Notes: generated by a model from the letters alone, not told the origin. Positions 9,079 through 17,866 are shown, numbered from the stretch's first letter. The stretch: DNA of 64,000 nt from JABDIP01 sp965250245 (GCA_965250245.1 OZ252296.1:4154001-4218000); one strand, 5' to 3'. Translations and numbers: made by a program.

Positions 9079-10299
9079 TCAGATCGGCAGATCATAGGCG
9101 CCGAGGATCGCCGACATCATCGAGCCGACGATCACGGCCACCAGCACGCCGAGCCCCAGGGTCACCCCGGGGACCAGCAGCGACAGCAGACGTTGCACCG
9201 CGCGTTTCACCTCGTCTTCGTAGATGCCCCCGACCTTGACCAGCATCTGCTCGAATTGGTCGCTTTCCTCGCCGACACGGATCATGCGCACCGCCAGCGG
9301 CGGCACCGGCTCGCAGGCTTCCAGCGCGGCGGACAGATGCTCGCCACGCTTCAGCCGCGGCGCCAGCCCGCCCAGGGCCTGGCGCATGCCATGGTTGCCG
9401 ACGGTGCCGATGGCGATCGGCAACGCCTCCATCAGCGGCAGACCGTTGCCCAGCAGGGTCGCCAGCGTGCGGGTGAACCGCGCCGTCTCCAGCCGGATGA
9501 CCAGGGTGCGGAACAGCGGCAGGCGCAGCATCAGCCGGTCCCAGGCCAGCCGGCCGGCCGGCCGGTCCATCCAGCGCTTCCCGACCAGGAAGCCCAGCGC
9601 CAGGACCAGCCCGACGATGGCGCCGTATTCCCGCAGGCCCTCGCCGAGGCCGATCATCAGCTCCGTCGACAGCGGCATCTCCGCGCCGGACTGCTCGAAC
9701 AGGGGCCGGAACTCCGGCAGCACCGCGACCAGCAGCAGCACCAGCGCCGCCAGCGCGGTGACCAGCACGAAGGCCGGGTAGATCAGGGCGGAGACCACAT
9801 GCTCCTTCAGGTCCCGGGCATGCTCCAGCGTCTCGGCAAGCTGCGCCAGAACCGCCTCCAGATGGCCGCCCGCCTCGCCGGCCCGGATCATACCGGTGAA
9901 GATGCCGGGCAGGGCCTGGCCCGACTGGTCAAGCGCATCGGCCAGGGTGGCGCCGGACCGGACCCGGTCCAGAACATCGCGCATGAAGGCCTCGCGCGGA
10001 CCGTCCTCGGCCACGTCCGCCAGGGTCGCCAGGGCCCGGTCCAGCGGCAGCCGCGCCTGCATCAGGGTCGCCAGCTCACGAGTCAGGGTGACCAGGTCGG
10101 CGTCGCGCAGCCGGCCCCGGCCCCTGAAAAGCCTGCGCCGGGCGGCCGGCCGGGCCCGCGCGGTGATCTCGTCGGCGCGGATCGGCACGCCGCCATCGCT
10201 GCGGAGGCGATCGATCAGCTCGGAGCGGGCGGATGCCTCCATCTCGCCCTCGACGACCTCGCCCGTCGCGGTCACGGCCTTGTATCGGAAGCGGGGCAT
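9079..10299 (-). CDS. gspF: Type II secretion inner-membrane platform protein GspF
   Basis: 406 residues, the family's usual length. The N-terminus PRFRYKAVTATGEVVEGEMEA is the standard GspF/PilC start. Two T2SF cytoplasmic domains (about 70-190 and 275-395) each precede membrane helices (for example LVTALAALVLLLVAVLPEF, and a C-terminal VTLGLGVLVAVIVGSMM). It is the multi-spanning core that couples GspE to pseudopilus growth. It starts 4 bases after the gspE stop. Confidence 0.94.
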   Translation of the reverse strand: MPRFRYKAVTATGEVVEGEMEASARSELIDRLRSDGGVPIRADEITARARPAARRRLFRGRGRLRDADLVTLTRELATLMQARLPLDRALATLADVAEDGPREAFMRDVLDRVRSGATLADALDQSGQALPGIFTGMIRAGEAGGHLEAVLAQLAETLEHARDLKEHVVSALIYPAFVLVTALAALVLLLVAVLPEFRPLFEQSGAEMPLSTELMIGLGEGLREYGAIVGLVLALGFLVGKRWMDRPAGRLAWDRLMLRLPLFRTLVIRLETARFTRTLATLLGNGLPLMEALPIAIGTVGNHGMRQALGGLAPRLKRGEHLSAALEACEPVPPLAVRMIRVGEESDQFEQMLVKVGGIYEDEVKRAVQRLLSLLVPGVTLGLGVLVAVIVGSMMSAILGAYDLPI

Positions 10300-10303
10300 C
10301 CGG

Positions 10304-12019
10304 CTAACCGTCGCGGGTCGCCTGCATGACCTCTTCGACCGAGGTCAGGCCGGCCACCGCCTTTTCCATGCCATTGTCGAACAGCACCCGCATGCCGTTG
10401 GCGACCCCGGCTTCCTGCAGGGCCGAGGCATCGGCGCGGTCGAGGATCAGTCGGCGCACGGTGTCGTCGACGACCAGCGTCTCCAGGATGCTGGTCCGGC
10501 CCTGATAGCCGGTGCCGCCGCAGGCCGGGCAGCCCTTCGCCCGGTACAGCACGATCTCCGGCGCCTCGGTATAGCGCCTGAGGCCAAGCCTGAGGATCAT
10601 CTCCGACGGCGCCGCATAGGGCTCGCGGCACGCCGTGCACAGGGTGCGGACCAGCCGCTGTCCGGCAGCCCCGTTGATGGTCGACGCCAGCAGGTATTCC
10701 TCTACGCCCATGTCCAGCAGGCGGGGAATGGCCGCCGCGGCGCTGTTGGTGTGGACCGTGGACAGCACCAGGTGGCCGGTCAGGGCGAACTCGATCGCCG
10801 TCTTGGCGGTCTCCGGGTCGCGGATCTCGCCGACCAGCATGATGTCCGGCGCGTTTCGCAGCAGGGCGCGCAGCAGCCGCGCGAAATCCAGGCCGATCTG
10901 CGGCTTCACTTCCGCCTGGACGATGTCCGGCAGCTGGTATTCCACCGGATCCTCGACGGTGATGACCTTCTTCTCCGGCGTGTTGATGTGCAGCAGGGAG
11001 GTGTAGAGCGTCGTGGTCTTGCCGCTGCCGGTGGGGCCGGTGACCAGGACCAGCCCATGCGGGCGCTCGAGCACGCCCAGCCAATCCTCCAGGTCGCGCC
11101 CGGCGATGCCCAGCGTGTCGAAATCCAGCGCCACCGCGTCGCGGTCCAGGATCCGCATCACGACGCTTTCGCCGTGTACCGTGGGCAGGGTCGCGACGCG
11201 CAGATCGACCGGGATGCCGCGCACCGCCATCTTGATGCGCCCGTCCTGGGGCAGCTGCCGCTGGGCGATGTTGAGCCGGGCCAGGATCTTGATGCGCGAG
11301 ACGATGGCCGCACGATAGCGGTTGGGCGGCGACTCCACCTCCCGCAAGGCGCCGTCGACCGAGATGCGCACCCGCAATCCGCCGTCGCGGGGCTCCAGAT
11401 GGATGTCGGACGCGCCGGATTCCACCGCCTGCTCGATCATCCGGTTGACCATGCGGATCACCGGCGCCTCGCTGGCCATGTCCTGCAACTGCTCGATGTC
11501 GAGCTCGACGGACTCGTCGCCCTCGCCGTCATCGCCCGGCTGGGCGTCGCCGGCGGCCCCGTCGGCATAGAGCCGGTCGATGCCGGCCTCCAACTCCGAC
11601 TGCACCGCCACCCGGGGCTCGACCGCGCGGCCGGAGACGAGACGCAGGGCATCCATGGCGTAGGTGTCGAACGGGTCCGCCATGGCCAGGACAAGCGCGT
11701 CCTCGGTCTCCGCCAATGGCAGGACCCGGGATTCCTTCAGGAAGCGCAGGCTGATCTTGCCGTCCAGCAGCGGCAGGGCGGGGAACTCGCGCGCCTCGAC
11801 CAGCGGCACGCCGGCCTGGCGCGCCAGGGCCTCGGCCAGGTCGCGCTCGGAGACCAGGCCAAGCTTGGGCAGCACCCGGGCCAGCCCCTGGCGGTTGCCG
11901 CTGCCGACACGGCGGGCGCGTTCCAGCGACCGCTCGTCCAGCTTGCCGGCGGCCACCAGCGAGCGGCCGAGCGCAAGCTCCATGGCTTCGCGGTCTGCAG
12001 CAAGCGACGATTTACCCAA
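10304..12019 (-). CDS. gspE: Type II secretion ATPase GspE
   Basis: 571 residues from TTG 12019, chosen because AGGAGG (12030-12025) sits 5 bases upstream. An in-frame TTG at 12088 would add 23 residues that do not look like GspE. The N1E domain contains LGRSLVAAGKL. The ATPase core has Walker A GPTGSGKTTTLYT (about residue 328), the aspartate/Walker B part LVGEIRDPETA, and HTNSAA. A two-CxxC zinc module follows (CTACREPY ... CPACGGTGY). It is the cytoplasmic motor of the system and the first gene of the operon. Confidence 0.93.
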   Translation of the reverse strand: MGKSSLAADREAMELALGRSLVAAGKLDERSLERARRVGSGNRQGLARVLPKLGLVSERDLAEALARQAGVPLVEAREFPALPLLDGKISLRFLKESRVLPLAETEDALVLAMADPFDTYAMDALRLVSGRAVEPRVAVQSELEAGIDRLYADGAAGDAQPGDDGEGDESVELDIEQLQDMASEAPVIRMVNRMIEQAVESGASDIHLEPRDGGLRVRISVDGALREVESPPNRYRAAIVSRIKILARLNIAQRQLPQDGRIKMAVRGIPVDLRVATLPTVHGESVVMRILDRDAVALDFDTLGIAGRDLEDWLGVLERPHGLVLVTGPTGSGKTTTLYTSLLHINTPEKKVITVEDPVEYQLPDIVQAEVKPQIGLDFARLLRALLRNAPDIMLVGEIRDPETAKTAIEFALTGHLVLSTVHTNSAAAAIPRLLDMGVEEYLLASTINGAAGQRLVRTLCTACREPYAAPSEMILRLGLRRYTEAPEIVLYRAKGCPACGGTGYQGRTSILETLVVDDTVRRLILDRADASALQEAGVANGMRVLFDNGMEKAVAGLTSVEEVMQATRDG

Positions 12020-12368
12020 CCGCTCCTCCTGGCTGCGGCCAACGGCGCCGGTCACGCCGGGGCGCAAATATACAACCGTATGACCCAAACGGTAAAATGA
12101 TCATCACCGTTACGGGTAGCCACGGGATTTGGATGCAGCGGCCGCGAGAACTCTGAATTTCCCAGTCTCCCAGACTTTTATTGCGGTTTCGCAGCGGCGC
12201 GACACCGCATTTTCATGGCGGCCTCGAATTTCCCCTTGGCGTCGGCGGCATGCATTAGGCTGAAACGACAACGAGCCGGCACCGCGCGATATTCCGCGGC
12301 TCCGGCAAACATGGCAGGACACCCCGTCACCCCTCCGGAATGACCCAAGGCAGCGCCCGCACACCACC
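12020..12368. other. Divergent intergenic region between gspE and the prepilin peptidase gene
   Basis: About 350 bases separate the starts of gspE (minus) and the peptidase gene (plus). Less GC-rich patches lie around 12060-12110 and 12120-12190. Promoters for both directions should lie here, but I could not fix a -35/-10 pair with confidence and saw no RNA gene. Confidence 0.4.
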
Positions 12369-13127
12369 ATGACCGTGTTGTCTGAGTTCCACTGGCTGGT
12401 CCTTTTGCTGGCCGCACCCGTATTCGGAAGTTTCCTGGGTCTTCTGGTCGTCCGGCTGCCGGCCGGGGAGCCGGTGGTCGCCGGCCGATCCCGCTGCCCC
12501 TCCTGCGGAGGGACCCTGGCCGCGCGCGACCTCGTGCCGGTGCTGAGTTGGTTCGCCAATCGCGGCCGCTGCCGACGGTGCGGCGAACCCGTCTCCCGCC
12601 TCTATCCGGGCATCGAGATCGCCGCCCTGGTGGTCGCCGCATGGTCGCTGGCGGTCCTGCCGGGCTGGCTTGCCTGGGCCGGCGCTGGGTTCGGCTGGGC
12701 GCTGCTGACGCTGGCCGTGATCGACGCCCGCGACTTCCTGCTGCCGGACGTCCTGACCCTGCCGCTGGCCCCGGCCGGCCTCGCCGTCGCCTGGCTGGCC
12801 CATCCGGCCACCCTGTCCGATCACGCCATCGGCGGGCTGGCCGGCGCCGGCCTCTTCGCCCTCATCGCCCTGTCCTATCGCCGGGTCCGCGACCGCGAGG
12901 GCCTCGGCTGGGGCGACGTGAAGCTGTTCGGCGCGCTCGGCTGCTGGACCGGCTGGCAGGGCCTGTCGACCATCCTGCTCTTCGCCGCCCTGACCGGCCT
13001 CATCTGGGTGCTGGCGCGGCACCTCACCGGCCGCCGCATGACCGCCACCACCCGTCTGCCCTTCGGCCCCTTCCTGTGCTGGGCCGGCTGGCTGGTGTGG
13101 CTCTACGGACCGGTCGTGCCGGGATAG
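12369..13127 (+). CDS. gspO: Prepilin peptidase / N-methyltransferase (GspO/PilD family)
   Basis: 252 residues, polytopic inner-membrane aspartic protease. It cleaves the Gly/Phe leader of prepilins and methylates the new N-terminus. The N-terminal methylase-type cytoplasmic loop has two CxxC pairs (RCPSCGG and RCRRCGEP). The two catalytic Asp regions are visible: IDARDFLLPD and GWGDVK (the GxGD motif). Several hydrophobic helices fill the rest. It is divergent from the secretion operon and very likely processes GspG-K. No strong ribosome-binding site is seen before ATG 12369. Confidence 0.93.
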   Translation: MTVLSEFHWLVLLLAAPVFGSFLGLLVVRLPAGEPVVAGRSRCPSCGGTLAARDLVPVLSWFANRGRCRRCGEPVSRLYPGIEIAALVVAAWSLAVLPGWLAWAGAGFGWALLTLAVIDARDFLLPDVLTLPLAPAGLAVAWLAHPATLSDHAIGGLAGAGLFALIALSYRRVRDREGLGWGDVKLFGALGCWTGWQGLSTILLFAALTGLIWVLARHLTGRRMTATTRLPFGPFLCWAGWLVWLYGPVVPG

Positions 13128-13153
13128 GGATCGCTCCGAAGCGACCCAACTCC

Positions 13154-13166
13154 GGGGACAGTATAC
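13154..13166 (+). repeat. 13-bp inverted repeat, left copy
   Basis: GGGGACAGTATAC. An exact reverse-complement copy is at 13888-13900, so the two face inward around the transposase gene. The transposase stop codon begins at the next base. Confidence 0.85.
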
Positions 13167-13844
13167 TTAATTGCCCGCTTCCTGAGCCGTCTTTCGCGCC
13201 GGTCCCGGCTTGCGGCGGGCCAGGGCGCGACCCAGCCGTGACTCAAGTCCGGCGATGAAATCGGCATCGCCCAGCGGCCGGCCGGTGCGTTCGTGGCCGC
13301 GCAGAAGCTCGAGCGACCGGTCATCCAGCCCACCGTCCAGGAAGGCCTTCCAATCTCCGGCCCGCTCCAACAGCGGCGCCACGGTCGCCAGCCCGTCGTC
13401 CCGGCCGGCGAGATGCGCCGCCGCGCTGGACCACTTCCAGGTGTCCGGCCGCTTCGCCAGCCGTGCCCGCACCGGATTCAGCTCCACGTATCGGGCCGCG
13501 GCCAGCAGATGCGGCTCGTCCATCGGGAAGGAATGAAAGCGCTCCTGCCACAGATGCCCGCGCCAGCCCTGCCGGGCGTTGACCCGCCGGGTATAGCGGC
13601 GATGGGTCTCGCCCAGCGCCGCGCGCAGCCCGTCGGGCTCCTCGGGCACCATGATCAGATGGACGTGGTTCGGCATCAGGCAGTAGCCCCACACCGCCAC
13701 CCCCGCCTTGCCGCAATACTCGGCCAGCAGGTCGATATAGGCGCGGTAATCCTCTTCCTCGAAGAAGGTCTCCAGGCCCCGGTTGCCCCGCTGGGTCACA
13801 TGATGCGGGATGCCGGGCACAACGACTCGCGCCAGCCTTGCCAT
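13167..13844 (-). CDS. REP-associated tyrosine transposase (Y1/HUH family, IS200-like)
   Basis: 225 residues from ATG 13844 (MARLARVVVPGIPHHVTQRGN, the usual start of the family); the upstream open frame belongs to another strand. Family features: PHHVTQRGN, the HUH metal-binding element MPNHVHLI, the catalytic Tyr candidate in THRRYTRRVN, and the helical part GHLWQERFHSFPMD ... ARYVELNPVRA. Such domesticated transposases nick single-stranded palindromic REP/RAYT repeats. The gene fills almost exactly the interval between two perfect 13-bp inverted repeats. It looks intact. Confidence 0.9.
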   Translation of the reverse strand: MARLARVVVPGIPHHVTQRGNRGLETFFEEEDYRAYIDLLAEYCGKAGVAVWGYCLMPNHVHLIMVPEEPDGLRAALGETHRRYTRRVNARQGWRGHLWQERFHSFPMDEPHLLAAARYVELNPVRARLAKRPDTWKWSSAAAHLAGRDDGLATVAPLLERAGDWKAFLDGGLDDRSLELLRGHERTGRPLGDADFIAGLESRLGRALARRKPGPARKTAQEAGN

Positions 13845-13887
13845 GGCGTGACGGTAGCGCCGGAGAGCCGCCCATGTCGAGAGTTCG

Positions 13888-13900
13888 GTATACTGTCCCC
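13888..13900 (-). repeat. 13-bp inverted repeat, right copy
   Basis: GTATACTGTCCCC, the exact reverse complement of the copy at 13154-13166. It lies upstream of the transposase start and 15 bases before the next gene, so it could also affect that gene's expression. Confidence 0.85.
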
Positions 13901-13914
13901 AATCGGAGGACAGG

Positions 13915-14250
13915 ATGGCGGACGAAATGCCCGAATTCGAGGGTGGCCTCGTGGCCCGGGGTGAGAATTTCGAGCTGCGGCGCGGGGGAGAGACCTTCAC
14001 CGGCGAAGTGTTCTGGTCCTGGGAGGAAAATGACGAAACCGGCGCCCCGCTCGACTTGCCGCGGCGGGTCTACCCGATCAGCGTGCTGATCGATTCGATC
14101 CGCGGCACGAAGCCGAACGGCAAGCGCATCCGCCTCACGCCGGCAGACAGGTGGGCGGTGGCAGAGGCCCTGCGCGACCTGCTGGTCGCCGAGGAACCGG
14201 GGATCGAGGTCGAGCTCTTCACCAACCGGAAGACCGACCCCAAGCCCTGA
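13915..14250 (+). CDS. Hypothetical protein, 111 residues
   Basis: ATG 13915 is preceded by GGAGGA at 13905-13910. Acidic soluble protein without a signal peptide or membrane helix. The first half looks like a small beta sheet (GGLVARGENFELRRGGETFTGEVFWSWEEN), the second an alpha/beta piece (RIRLTPADRWAVAEALRDLLV) ending in a lysine/proline tail. I do not recognise a family. It starts 15 bases after the transposon-type repeat. The next gene is convergent and ends 16 bases away. Confidence 0.65.
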   Translation: MADEMPEFEGGLVARGENFELRRGGETFTGEVFWSWEENDETGAPLDLPRRVYPISVLIDSIRGTKPNGKRIRLTPADRWAVAEALRDLLVAEEPGIEVELFTNRKTDPKP

Positions 14251-14265
14251 CCGCCAGGGGCGGCG

Positions 14266-15084
14266 TCACCGCGCCAGCCCGATGGTTTCCAGGAATCGGG
14301 CCGAGCGTCGCAGGCCGGATTTATCGCGCAGCTCGACGATCAGGCGCGGATTGGACGACAGCCGGCCCAGCTCCTCGAAGATCGGGAACCAGGGAATGGT
14401 GCCGTCGCCCAGCGCCCAGTGCCGGTCGGCGAAGCCGTCGGTATCCTGCAGGTGGACATGCCGCAGCATGTCGCCGGCCGCCCGCACATAGCGGTCGACC
14501 GCCGGCGCCTTGCCGATGCAATGGGCGTAATAGGCGTGGCCGGTGTCGATCGACACCTTCAGCGACGGGCTGTCGAATCGCTTCGCCAGTTCCACCCGCG
14601 CGTAGGGGTCGCGGTCCTCAATGTTCTCGAGGACCAGTTCGACGCCCAGCCGCTCCGCCCGCGCCACCGCATCGGTCAGGCAGGCGCGGACATTGCCGAC
14701 AAGCTTCTCCGGCTGGTCCTCGGCGTTCAGCAGGTTCTCGTGGTCCCAGCTCGTATAGGGGCTGTGGATCACCATCTGGGTCGCGCCCAGCTCCTCGCAG
14801 ACGTCCAGCCCCTGCATCAGCCGCGTGCGCACCACGGCCTGCATGTCCGGGTCCTCGGTATCAATGGAGAAGCCCGGGAAGGGCCCATGGATGCCCAGCC
14901 GGCCGTCATGGTTCGTCAGCAGCGCGCGTGCCCGCTTGGCAAGTGGCTGCCAATCCCCGTTCAGGACAGCGGCGCTGCAGAAGCTCTGGAGTTCCAGGTC
15001 GCGCCCATCCTCCACCAGCCAGTCGACATAGGGCTCCAACTCCTCCACCGGGATCGCCGCCCCCAGCATCGGCATGTTCGACAT
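14266..15084 (-). CDS. Sugar phosphate isomerase/epimerase-like TIM-barrel protein
   Basis: 272 residues with GAGGAG well placed before ATG 15084. Xylose-isomerase-like TIM barrel: GIHGPFPGF, MVIHSPYTSWD, the acidic metal-site pattern LVLENIEDRDP, VSIDTGHAYYAHC, LRHVHLQDTDG and LIVELRD. The Glu, Asp-x-x-His, His and Glu residues of a divalent metal site are all present, so it is probably active as an isomerase, epimerase or related enzyme; the substrate is unknown. It is divergent from the Tm-1-like operon. Confidence 0.8.
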   Translation of the reverse strand: MSNMPMLGAAIPVEELEPYVDWLVEDGRDLELQSFCSAAVLNGDWQPLAKRARALLTNHDGRLGIHGPFPGFSIDTEDPDMQAVVRTRLMQGLDVCEELGATQMVIHSPYTSWDHENLLNAEDQPEKLVGNVRACLTDAVARAERLGVELVLENIEDRDPYARVELAKRFDSPSLKVSIDTGHAYYAHCIGKAPAVDRYVRAAGDMLRHVHLQDTDGFADRHWALGDGTIPWFPIFEELGRLSSNPRLIVELRDKSGLRRSARFLETIGLAR

Positions 15085-15241
15085 CGCACGCTCCTCAGGT
15101 TGCCCGGCCCAGAGACTTCGCGAGCAAGTATGACCGATTCGTGTGACGGGCCGGGTGCGGGAGCATCGAATGCCGGGCCTAGTATGGACGCGTGCCGCCC
15201 TTCCGGCGCTATACTTCCGGGCCAGGGGAGGGATCGGTGCA

Positions 15242-16474
15242 ATGGCATCTCCGCACGGACAATGCGCCTATGTGGTCGCCACCTGCGACACCAAGGGCGT
15301 GGAGGCCGCCTTCATCCGCGATCTGATCGCCGCGGCCGGCGTACCGGTCCGGCTGGTCGATGTCGGCCTGTTGAGCGACGGCGCGAGCGCCGACGTGGCG
15401 CCCGAGACCGTCGCCGCGCACCACCCGGAGGGCCGCGCCGCGGTCCTCGATACCGGCGATCGCGGCCAGGGAGTCGCCGCCATGGCCCAGGCGCTGGCCG
15501 GGTTCGTGCGATCTGCGGAGGACATCGGCGGGATGATCGCGATCGGCGGCTCCGGCGGCACGGCGCTGGTCAGCCCCGCCATGCAGGCCCTACCGGTCGG
15601 TGTGCCGAAGGTGCTGGTCTCCACCGTCGCGTCGGGCAATGTCGCGCCCTATATGGGCGCCAGCGACATCGCGATGATGTACTCCGTCACCGACGTGGCC
15701 GGGCTGAACACCATCTCCCGCCAGGTGCTGGGCAACGCCGCCCATGCGCTGGCCGGCATGATGTCGCGGCCGGTGCCCAGGCCCGACCGGCCCGACCGCC
15801 CCGCCATCGGCCTGACCATGTTCGGTGTGACCACGCCGTGCGTGGAGCGGATCGTCGAGCACCTGGAGGAGGATTACGACTGCCTGGTGTTCCACGCCAC
15901 CGGCACCGGCGGCCGCTCTATGGAGAAGCTGGTGGGATCCGGCCTCGTCGCCGGCGTTATCGATGTCACGACGACGGAGGTCTGCGATTTCCTGGCCGGC
16001 GGCGTGTTCGCGTGCGCACCGGACCGGCTCGACGTGATCGCCGAGACCCGCGTGCCCTATGTCGGCTCCTGCGGCGCCCTGGACATGGTCAATTTCGGCG
16101 CCCGCGAGACGGTGCCGGAGCGCTACGCCGCCCGCCGTTTCCACATCCACAATCCGCAGGTGACACTCATGCGAACCAGCCCGGAGGAATGCGCCGAGAT
16201 CGGCCGCTGGATCGGCGCCAAGCTGAATGCCTGCCAGGGCCCGGTTCGGTTCCTGATCCCCGAGGGCGGCGTCTCGGCGATCGCCACCGAGGGCCAGCCA
16301 TTCCACGACCCGGAGGCCGACCGGGCGCTGTTCGATGCGCTGGAAGCGACGGTCGAGACCACCGAAACGCGCCGCCTGGTCCGCCGACCCGAGGCGATCA
16401 ACGACCCGGGTTTCGCCGACGCGCTGGTGGCCGAGTTCCGCGCCATCGCGGACCCCGCCGGCGAGGGAACCTGA
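15242..16474 (+). CDS. Tm-1-like ATP-binding domain protein (UPF0261)
   Basis: 410 residues from ATG 15242, with GGGGAGG at 15225-15231. The family corresponds to the N-terminal half of the tomato antiviral protein Tm-1. Signatures: YVVATCDTKGVEAAFIRDLI at the start, IGGSGGTALVSPAM, PKVLVSTVASGN, MMYSVTDVAGLNTISR, IGLTMFGVTTPCVE and the GGVSAIATEGQPFHDPEAD tail. It is a soluble cytoplasmic protein; the biochemical role is not established in bacteria. The next gene starts 3 bases after its stop. Confidence 0.9.
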   Translation: MASPHGQCAYVVATCDTKGVEAAFIRDLIAAAGVPVRLVDVGLLSDGASADVAPETVAAHHPEGRAAVLDTGDRGQGVAAMAQALAGFVRSAEDIGGMIAIGGSGGTALVSPAMQALPVGVPKVLVSTVASGNVAPYMGASDIAMMYSVTDVAGLNTISRQVLGNAAHALAGMMSRPVPRPDRPDRPAIGLTMFGVTTPCVERIVEHLEEDYDCLVFHATGTGGRSMEKLVGSGLVAGVIDVTTTEVCDFLAGGVFACAPDRLDVIAETRVPYVGSCGALDMVNFGARETVPERYAARRFHIHNPQVTLMRTSPEECAEIGRWIGAKLNACQGPVRFLIPEGGVSAIATEGQPFHDPEADRALFDALEATVETTETRRLVRRPEAINDPGFADALVAEFRAIADPAGEGT

Positions 16475-16477
16475 GCC

Positions 16478-17308
16478 ATGCCCCGGATCGATCGCGCCAC
16501 CCTGCTGGAGCGCTTCCACGCCATGGCTGCGCGGGGCGAGCCGATCATCGGCGGCGGTGCCGGCACCGGACTGTCGGCGAAATGCGAGGCGGCCGGCGGC
16601 ATCGATCTGATCGTGATCTACAATTCCGGCCGCTACCGCATGGCCGGGCGGGGTTCCCTGGCCGGCCTGCTGGCCTATGGCAACGCCAATGAGATCGTCG
16701 TGGAGATGGCCGACGAGATCCTGCCCGTCGCCGGCGACACGCCGGTGCTGGCCGGGGTCAACGGCACCGACCCGTTCGTCCAGATGGGCCCGTTCCTGGA
16801 CCGGCTGAAGGCGATCGGCTTCTCCGGCGTGCAGAACTTCCCGACCGTCGGGCTGATCGACGGCACCTTCCGGGCCAATCTGGAGGAGACCGGCATGGGC
16901 TTCGGCCTGGAGGTCGACATGATCCGCATGGCCCATGACCGCGACCTGCTGACCACGCCCTATGCCTTCGACCCGGAGGAAGCGGCCGCCCTGACTGAGG
17001 CCGGCGCCGATATCGTGGTCGCCCATATGGGGCTGACCACCGGCGGCGCCATCGGCGCGGAGACGGCGCTGACGCTGGACGATTGCGTGGAGCGCATCGA
17101 CCGCATCGCCGAGGCCTGCCGCGCCGTCCGCCCGGACGTCCTGATGCTGTGCCATGGCGGACCGATCGCCACGCCCGACGATGCCCGCCACATCCTGTCC
17201 CGCTGCGCCGGCATCCACGGCTTCTATGGCGCCAGCTCCATGGAGCGCCTGCCGGTGGAGACTGCGCTGATCGAAACCACCCGCGCCTTCAAGGCGATCC
17301 GTACATGA
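16478..17308 (+). CDS. PEP-hydrolase-like TIM-barrel protein (Tm-1 C-terminal-type)
   Basis: 276 residues; GAGGGAA precedes the start. TIM barrel of the phosphoenolpyruvate mutase/hydrolase relatives that form the second half of Tm-1-type proteins: GGGAGTGLSAKCEAAGGIDL, IYNSGRYRMAGRGSLAG, PVLAGVNGTDPF, GFSGVQNFPTVGLIDG, DIVVAHMGLTTGG and CHGGPIATPDDA. Tight coupling to the upstream gene suggests the two proteins work together or form a complex. The exact reaction is unknown. Confidence 0.88.
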   Translation: MPRIDRATLLERFHAMAARGEPIIGGGAGTGLSAKCEAAGGIDLIVIYNSGRYRMAGRGSLAGLLAYGNANEIVVEMADEILPVAGDTPVLAGVNGTDPFVQMGPFLDRLKAIGFSGVQNFPTVGLIDGTFRANLEETGMGFGLEVDMIRMAHDRDLLTTPYAFDPEEAAALTEAGADIVVAHMGLTTGGAIGAETALTLDDCVERIDRIAEACRAVRPDVLMLCHGGPIATPDDARHILSRCAGIHGFYGASSMERLPVETALIETTRAFKAIRT

Positions 17309-17362
17309 CAAGACCGGCCCCGGTCCAACATCCAACCAGAAACCGATCCAGGGAGACACTTG

Positions 17363-17809
17363 ATGCCCAAAGCCTATGCCAGCGGCGTGGTCGCCGCCGA
17401 CGCCGACACCGTCTGGGCCGCCATCCGCGACTTCAACGCCCTGCCTGACTGGCATCCGGCCATCGCCACCAGCCATATCGAGGACGACCGGCCCGCCGAC
17501 GCGGTGGGCTGCATCCGCAATTTCGACCTGGTGGATGATGGCCCGACGATCCGTGAGAAGCTGTTGAGCCTGTGCGACGTCGGCCGCTGGTACAGCTACG
17601 ATTTTCAGTCACACCCCTTTCCGGTGCGCAGCTATCACGCCACCCTGCGCGTGACACCGGTGACGACCATCAACGCCGCCTTCGTGGAATGGTGGACGGT
17701 GTTCGACTGCGAGTCCGGCGAAGAGGCGGCCATGATGGACCTGTTCGCCAACCAGGTCTTCACCACGGGAATAAACAGCCTGATCGAGCGTTTTTCCGGC
17801 AGCGCATAG
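17363..17809 (+). CDS. SRPBCC / polyketide-cyclase-like protein
   Basis: 148 residues from ATG 17363, with AGGGAG at 17350-17355. START-like helix-grip fold of the SRPBCC family: the N-terminal strand-helix ADADTVWAAIRDFNALPDWHP is the hallmark, followed by RNFDLVDDGPTIREKLLS and the long C-terminal helix around NQVFTTGINSLIERF. It probably binds a hydrophobic ligand. It lies 54 bases after the PEP-hydrolase-like gene and is probably in the same transcript, which ends at the strong hairpin at 17837. Confidence 0.85.
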   Translation: MPKAYASGVVAADADTVWAAIRDFNALPDWHPAIATSHIEDDRPADAVGCIRNFDLVDDGPTIREKLLSLCDVGRWYSYDFQSHPFPVRSYHATLRVTPVTTINAAFVEWWTVFDCESGEEAAMMDLFANQVFTTGINSLIERFSGSA

Positions 17810-17836
17810 ATCCGCGACGCCGAACTGACGCGTTCA

Positions 17837-17866
17837 CGCATGGCCCCGCAGTGGCGGGGCCATGCG
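17837..17866 (+). terminator. Strong hairpin, probable terminator
   Basis: Perfect 13-bp stem (CGCATGGCCCCGC / GCGGGGCCATGCG) with the 4-base loop AGTG, 28 bases after the SRPBCC stop. There is no T-run after it, so it is a hairpin-only candidate for ending the Tm-1-like operon. Confidence 0.55.

Noticed and set aside
9896..12100. 734-codon plus-strand frame opposite gspE/gspF
   Set aside because: Antisense shadow of two well-supported secretion genes; low-complexity Arg/Gln/His-rich translation.
12110..12559. Minus-strand frames upstream of and across the prepilin peptidase start
   Set aside because: They overlap the certain peptidase gene in antisense and show no domain.
15590..17476. 628-codon minus-strand frame across the Tm-1-like operon
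   Set aside because: Crosses three real genes on the other strand and has shadow-type composition.
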